Under the pieces are notes generated by a model. It ran no database searches. It saw nothing but the letters and a program-made list of their open reading frames with translations, and was not told the origin of the DNA. From Alisma plantago-aquatica (Eukaryota; Streptophyta; Magnoliopsida; Alismatales; Alismataceae): a stretch of 64,000 nucleotides of DNA. Location: the NCBI GenBank assembly GCA_963693085.1, contig OY856410.1, forward strand, positions 890,953,835-891,017,834. The letters are read 5' to 3'. Made by a program: the position numbers and the translations under genes. Below are positions 58,385-64,000 of the stretch, piece after piece (within the stretch, counting starts at the first letter, position 1; every line of letters starts with the position of its first letter).

Positions 58385-58840
58385 GCCTTTAGTGTCGGTT
58401 AATTAAGGGCTTTTAGGGTCGGTTTTCAAGCGACACCCAAGTGGGCACCGCTAAAGGTGGACCCCTTCAGCGTCGGTTCCCAACCGACGCCAAAACGCTT
58501 CTCGCCACCGAAAATACGCCAGCAAAGGGACTATAGGTGTCAGTTTTTTAAAGAAAATTGACACTATAGAATGGTTACAGACGTCGGTTATTAAAAGAAC
58601 CGACGTCAAAACGCTTCCCGCCAGCGAAAAACGTGCCAGCAAAGGGCCTATAGGTGTCGGTTTTGAAAGATAACCGACGTCATATCATCTGAACTGACGT
58701 CGGTTTTATGCTAATAACCGACGCCGTATCCCATTCCTGGCACCACGGCCATGCTTCCCAGCACGGCCGTGGTTCTTTATCAAAAATTACCGCTGTATGT
58801 CTTTGGTGTCGTGTTTGTTCAAATAACTGACGCCTATGTT
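58385..58840. repeat. Subterminal hairpin array of the CACTA element
   Basis: Repeated GTCGGTT words face AACCGAC words. Perfect or near-perfect stems lie at 58,470-58,490 (GCGTCGGTT/AACCGACGC), 58,580-58,607 (GACGTCGGTT/AACCGACGTC), 58,654-58,681 and 58,696-58,725. Such subterminal repeats bind the transposase accessory protein in En/Spm. Confidence 0.85.
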
Positions 58841-59223
58841 ATGATTTTTTTTTCTAATCAGTTTGCAGGCCTGCTGTATGGTTGGTCAGTAGGATGAGAA
58901 TCTACAGTTCAATTTTGAACTAGAGGTTTACGACATCCATTGATACCAGCCAATAACATGCCACAAACCTGCAAAATTAACAAGATGGACAATATTATAT
59001 ATATGTGATTCACACACATGTATAAGAACATTTAATTCATATTATTTTTTCATCACACACATGTAGAAACCAGTAGCAACCTGCAGTTCCATTCATTTCA
59101 TCTCTTTTCACATTTAGACACATGTAGAAACATTTATGTATTGATCATCTTCACACACATATGACAATTCATAAAAATTCATTCACATTCACACAAAAAT
59201 AATTATGAGAACAAAGTTATTCT
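58841..59223. other. 3' non-coding part of the CACTA element
   Basis: AT-rich sequence between the subterminal hairpins and the last exon of the minus-strand gene. No gene seen. Confidence 0.6.
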
Positions 59224-62200
59224 TTATTCATCATTGTCATCATTGTCAATAAAATTATATCTAAAAATTCCCACTCTTTGTAGGGATTTTGCCCATTCTT
59301 CTCTTACATCATCAAATTCATCTCTCGTATGGGGAGCATGTACATTGAAATACTTTCCACCTATGTTGAAGTCAGCATTTTTAAAGACTTGCAAAGAGAA
59401 TGATATATATATATATAATTAATAATATATAATAAGATTTACATATTTCATATTATGTAATGAGACTATGTATAATACATGTTGTATCTTATCGATTTCC
59501 ATTACGTCATGTTTGATGATTAGGTCCATAAATAGCATCACATAGTAGGCACATGCCCAGTCATTGTCTTGTGTAGCACACTATAAATTGAAACATAAAA
59601 AATATTCAAAAATACAAATAAGCTTAGTTCACATAAATAATATATACATTGGAGTCAGGAAATTACTTTCACATTCTCTGAAATTAGTGACAAATCCTTT
59701 TTCCTGGGGACCTTTCCTCCAACTTTTTTTACTCTTGTAAAGCCCTACATAGGTTAATGTAACCCATTAAATTGCATAATTAAATAGTAATGTAGTAACA
59801 AATGCTAACTGATATAAAAACATGAAATATTTCTCACGAGAATAATGGCCTTTTAATTGCATGTCCATATAATGTATCCAACTCATTCCCCGAAGGATCT
59901 AGATAATAGACAGTGAATGTCTTGGGGACAATAACTAGTAACTCCCAATTCTTACCACTATAGTTAAGAAAGTAGAAAATTAATAACTCAAAATCTACAA
60001 TAAAAATGTAATTTGCTTAAGTCCAAATTATAAGCAAAGTAAACTTACTCGACATTGAATGGAGCTATTTTCACCGTCTTATTATTTTTACCAAAATATT
60101 GAAGTAACTGAATATGGGTCTACATCTACAAGACTAATCAAAGATGGAACCAAAAATCCCATATGGTAAAACCCAAAATTTGTACATATCTTGTGTAAGT
60201 GGCTGCAAAACATGTATTATGTATGCATTAATATATAAGAAACTAGATCACCGTATAAAACAAGGTGTATAGATGTATAAATAAGATCTCACCATATCCA
60301 CAACTCTATCATAGATGTGTTCATCCATTCATAACTAAACAACTCCAAAATATCTTGTATAAATATCTTGCTTTCGTATGATTGACCTGCATTAATACCT
60401 ATGCATTAATAGGTACGTATGCATAACTTGTATTACGTATGCATTAATACGTACACTAAACTTGTATAAATAGATTGTTCTTGTATGATTTACCTGCAAC
60501 ATCCTCCAGAATAGTAACAAATATAGGGCAATTTGTATCATGTTTGTCGATCCATACTGCCACACCCCTACAATTAGGACCTATCGAGGCATGTAGGTCC
60601 CTTAGAAGCCAACTTGGTAGTTGAGGAGGTGGAGGTTGAGATGTAGCGGGTCTCATCTTTTTGACCTATATATATAATTTTAGATCAATTGACTCATATA
60701 TACACACTAACAAATTAAAGTAATGGAAATTTATCATACAATATCAGTATAGAGGACATCCTCTTCGGGCCACAGTATCACTCCACCTACTGCCTCACCA
60801 AGTGTTTCAACATCTGGGTGTGCATGAGGCAGTGCAAGATCCGTCCAGTCAGGGAGTACATGTATCAGGCTCACACGTACCACACCATCTGGTACTCGAT
60901 ACCCATGAAACACGCACCCTTTAAGGGGTGGGTAAGTCGATGCCTATGCAACGATATATTCTTGACTTTTTAGTCGGCACGGCTTCAACCCCTACAAATT
61001 TATGTAAAGAATGTTATATGCATATATACACAACCATATCATCTTAAACAGACTAGCTATTATGTTATAAAAATACTTACTGAGGACGTTCTAGGTGGTG
61101 GGTCTACAGGATTACTCCCAACCACTTCTACAGTAGGAGAAGAGCGGTCCGCCATAGGTACTGTCTGAGTGGCAGACTGAGATGCCTTCCACTTCAACAT
61201 TGCTTCTTGGATTCTCTTCTCAATTAACAAATCTACATATACATGGATAAAAGAAATGCTAGTTTTTGATTATCGAATTCCCTTTTGCAATAACATTCTA
61301 AAATAAGAATTGGTTTGGGATAGGTTTTTGATGGGATGGCCCAAAGAACGCTTTGATGCCCACACCAACGCCTGCACCCCAAACACATCCAGGATGCTCT
61401 GGGTTACCCAGAGCAACTGTCAGTTCATCCCTTGTGCCCTGAGGGATGAACTTGCCTTCCTTCCTCTACTCATGCAGCTCCCGCTAATCACCATCAACAA
61501 AATATAGTAAGTAAACATAACAATAATCAATATCGATCGATTTCTCTAAGAGTTGATTTTTACCATTTTTGCAGTCGCCTCAACAGTTTTGGGCTTCGGT
61601 ATGTCTCCCTTCTTATTTTGCCTCCCAACTATCCACATAGCATGGTGAGGCAAAGGTGCGGGAGAAGTAGTAGAGGACTCTGTAGTCTCCCGAGTAGCAG
61701 TAGGCTGAGAAAACTCATCCTATAGTCTTTGGTGAACGCCGGCATATCCTCTTGGACCCATTGTGTGGTCGTACAGATTCAGTGCACGCCTTGCTCTTTG
61801 TGCCTCACTGAGGGCCTAGTTAGTTAGCACATTGATTTGGTTAGTAACACTGATGGTTAATCTTGAATAGGTGAATACATAAGAACATATATTAATTAAA
61901 TTGGGAGTGGCACTTAATACCTTGAATCCATCTATTTTTCTTTGGGTAACAAACGCCTCCCAGTCTTTGGGGTCTAGGTAGTTCCATTTTTGTGTGGCTT
62001 CCTTCTGCCTAAATTTATTTTTAAAGAGAATACAAACAAAAATTATTAGTGTAGAGTTAGTGAAATAGTGATCAATGTCTAGAATTGGAAATCAATCAAG
62101 AACCTCTTATTAGCATCACGTATGTAATCTCGGGTGAGATTTGTCCTATAGTTCCTTAGGAACCTCCCACAGTGTTGCATCACACATTTACGATGCAACT

Positions 62201-62757
62201 TTTCATCCAGATCAAATATGCTCTACAAATTAAATAGAATTGCTATTAACTAGTATCCTAAAATTAGTAATCTGCACAAATAGAATTACAAATAATAATA
62301 ACTCACACATAGTTCCTTCCATATGTCATCTTTCTTCCCCTTAGGAACTTTATGCCAGGATTCTTTGATAGGAATGCAATGGCTGCGAGTAAGAACCCCA
62401 AGATATGAAATGAATGAGTTGTGGTTCACTCCTTATGGATTTCCTGCATGATTGAAATCCACAGCCAATTTGGGTCCATTGCCCCTTTGCTGTATTAACT
62501 TGTTCATCATTGTAATTCCCCTCACTTTCTCAATTTTCTTTTGTTGCTCATCAAGTGTTGTAATTTCTTCAGGGGGTACATCACCGACCTAAAATTTTGA
62601 TAAAAAAACACACTTACATGATATAATTATAAATGAACATATAGATAGAAACCTCAGGGATATATTCTTAAAACTTACATTGTCAGGCGGCGCAAGCACG
62701 TCCTCACCCTCACGGTGATCATCAACACGATCATCATAGGAATGCTCAGCCCTCTGA
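59224..62757 (-). pseudogene. CACTA second gene: transposase_24-like plus C-terminal Ulp1/C48 domain, multi-exon
   Basis: A spliced minus-strand gene, seen as short coding blocks bounded by plausible GT/AG sites. Blocks: 62,688-62,757; 62,307-62,588 (SFISYLGVL, WHKVPKGKKDDIWKEL); 62,105-62,222; 61,921-62,008; 61,564-61,815 (ALNLYDHTMGPRGYAG); 61,305-61,480 (RDELTVALGNPEHPG); 61,081-61,242; 60,740-60,995 (ILWPEEDVLYTDI); 60,494-60,665; 60,294-60,386; 60,105-60,205. C48 blocks: about 59,840-59,955 (WELLVIVPKTFTVYYLD), 59,465-59,583 (WACAYYVMLFMDLIIKHDV) and 59,224-59,400, ending TAA. This matches the second protein of plant CACTA elements. In-frame stops in the 61,305 and 61,564 blocks show decay. 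At the expected catalytic His a Asn codon (59,948-59,950) is seen, while Cys (59,551-59,553) is kept. Exon limits are by eye. Confidence 0.7.
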
Positions 62758-62874
62758 AAGTTCACATTCAAATTATAAATTTCACATTGTAAAGTAATAA
62801 TAATTGTAAAGTTCACATTGTAAAGTTCACATTCAAAAAAATAAATCATATAAAAAATATAAACATTCATGCCT

Positions 62875-64000
62875 CTAATATTGTGATCTTTTATCAATTA
62901 ACAATCCTTCATTGTGATCCCCGCAAACATACAAGTCATTGTGATCCCCATCTTCAATGTTTTGTGGTGTTGGCAACCCAACTGAGAATGGACTCGAGTC
63001 ATCATACTTATCATAGTACTCTTCTTCATCTATAGGATCTTCAATGAACTATCTTTTACCATGAAGAACAACTGACCATTTATCATTTGCAGGATCATCA
63101 ATATTAAATACTTGTTTTGTCTGTGATGCCAATATGAATGGTTCACCCTTCTCGCCAATATTTTCAAAGTTCATTAATGTGAAACCCAATTCATCCACTA
63201 TAACTCCTTTGTTATTGTCAACCCAATTACATTTAAAGAGCAGAATTCTAAAATCTACATAGTCAAACTCCCATATGTCTTCAATTACAACGTAATATGA
63301 CATTTTAGCTTCACGTAGACTCTTATCCTTTGCACTTGCAAAAAACAATGAAGACGCTTGAAGGGTGACCCTACTGTTTTGGATGACACTCTTATCATCT
63401 TGACGCTTTGGGTAATATGAGAATCCATTTATGTCAAACCCTTCATAAGACATAACATTCAATTTTGGTTTAAAGGCGAGGCATTTTATGGTTTTAGTAA
63501 GATTATCTGGTGTTTGAGATAGTTGATGTAAGACTTTATCATCAAACCACTTAATAAATGTCTTGTTATGCTCTCTAGCAAGCCACATTGAATTGGATTG
63601 AGGATATTGTCTCTTAATGAAATTGGTATTTTCCTCGATATAAACACTCACTTCGTCGATGTTGTGTAAAATATACAAGTGGCCTTGCTCCAACTGCTCA
63701 CGGCTAATTACTTTCACCCGTGATCCTAAAATTGCTTTGCCAAAATGCTCCTCAATATTCTGGTCATTCACAAGAGCATCATTAGCACTCAGAAATTCAT
63801 TACAAAAATACATAACCTCTCTCACCACATAACCCTCAATAATACTCCCTTTACGCCGATAACAGTTTTGAACATCACCTTTAAAAATGCTCATTTATCG
63901 TTCAAAGGGATACATCCATTGCAAGAAAATTGGTCCCAATATTTTCACTTCCCTAGTCAAGTGGACAACAAGATGTACCATGATATCAAAGAATGAAGGA
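62875..64000 (-). pseudogene. CACTA TNPD-type transposase, C-terminal part (DUF4218-DUF4216), runs off the window
   Basis: The minus-strand frame starts beyond 64,000. DUF4218 is at 63,800-64,000 (FFDIMVHLVVHLTREVK, WMYPFER, then GSIIEGYVVREVMYFCNEFL). DUF4216 is at 63,049-63,500 (FDINGFSYYPKRQDDKSVIQ, WEFDYVDFRILLFKCNWVD, DELGFTLMNF, EPFILASQTKQVF). The family end DHNEGLLIDKR precedes the natural stop at 62,875-62,877. Two stops interrupt it: TAA at 63,895-63,897 inside the WMYPFER(Y) motif and TAG at 63,049-63,051 after VVLHGKR. The 281-codon ORF between them is a fragment, and its ATG at 63,894 is not a real start. TNPD cuts and moves the element. Confidence 0.88.

Larger units (their letters stand above)
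58369..64000 (-). mobile_element. CACTA (En/Spm) transposon, 3' part; continues past the window
   Basis: The left end reads TACTACTACAAAACAAG at 58,369, one base from the usual CACTACTACAAAA terminus, followed by a subterminal hairpin array. Inside, on the minus strand, lie a TNPD-type transposase C-terminus (DUF4218-DUF4216) and a multi-exon second gene with transposase_24-like and C48 parts. The other terminus and most of the transposase are beyond the window. Several stops show decay. Confidence 0.88.

Noticed and set aside
61310..61507. 65-codon plus-strand ORF
   Set aside because: It is the antisense of a CACTA exon that reads RDELTVALGNPEHPG on the minus strand.
62589..62897. 102-codon minus-strand ORF
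   Set aside because: It runs through an intron between the transposase end and the first exon of the second CACTA gene. Only the RAEHSYDDRVDDHREGEDVL part is likely to be coding.

Overview
The window is transposon-rich plant nuclear DNA, and I recognise no host gene, rRNA or tRNA. Athila-type and Tekay-type Ty3/gypsy retrotransposons, a plant CACTA (En/Spm) transposon with DUF4218/DUF4216 sequence, a hAT-like element and very AT-rich spacers all point to a flowering plant. The species cannot be told from sequence alone. Element names A to D are mine.

Layout. 1-4,535 is AT-rich spacer. 4,536-~6,740 is a decayed fragment (D) of an Athila-type element. 6,741-16,920 is AT-rich spacer. 16,921-54,490 is one old Athila-type element (A, plus strand) that has been split by three later insertions. 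B (20,991-30,818, TSD GGAAC) is a younger Athila-type element with equal 1,616-bp LTRs. It has an open gag-protease ORF and an almost intact ORF3, but no reverse transcriptase, RNase H or integrase. C (30,925-41,841, TSD ATAAA) is a minus-strand Tekay/Del-like chromovirus with 3.3-kb LTRs and decayed pol. A 901-bp hAT-like element (50,519-51,419, TSD GTTTGAAT) sits just after A's last coding region. 54,491-58,368 is AT-rich spacer. From 58,369 to the window end lies the 3' part of a minus-strand CACTA transposon.

How the parts relate. Element A reads 5' LTR (truncated), tRNA primer site, gag, protease | B | start of RT | C | RT, RNase H, integrase, a stem-loop, leader with internal TATA box, ORF3, two tandem Ulp1/C48-like protease domains, an internal polypurine tract, then the true polypurine tract and 3' LTR. 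Joining the flanks of B and C restores one reading frame across the start of RT, so B and C entered an element that already existed.

Most interesting signal. The leader in front of ORF3 in B is an array of seven inverted pairs of a 15-bp interrupted palindrome (GTCGATACCATCGAC / GTCGATGGTATCGAC). The two members of a pair start 19 or 21 bp apart, about two DNA turns. A TATA box and ORF3 follow. A related five-pair array lies in each B LTR. Elements A and D have different palindromes at the same place, again followed by a TATA box, and A also has them in its LTR U3. This looks like a recurrent retroelement-borne enhancer/operator plus internal promoter for ORF3. Second in interest is the capture of two C48 protease-like domains by element A, both with a replaced catalytic cysteine, in the same window as a CACTA element with its own C48 domain.
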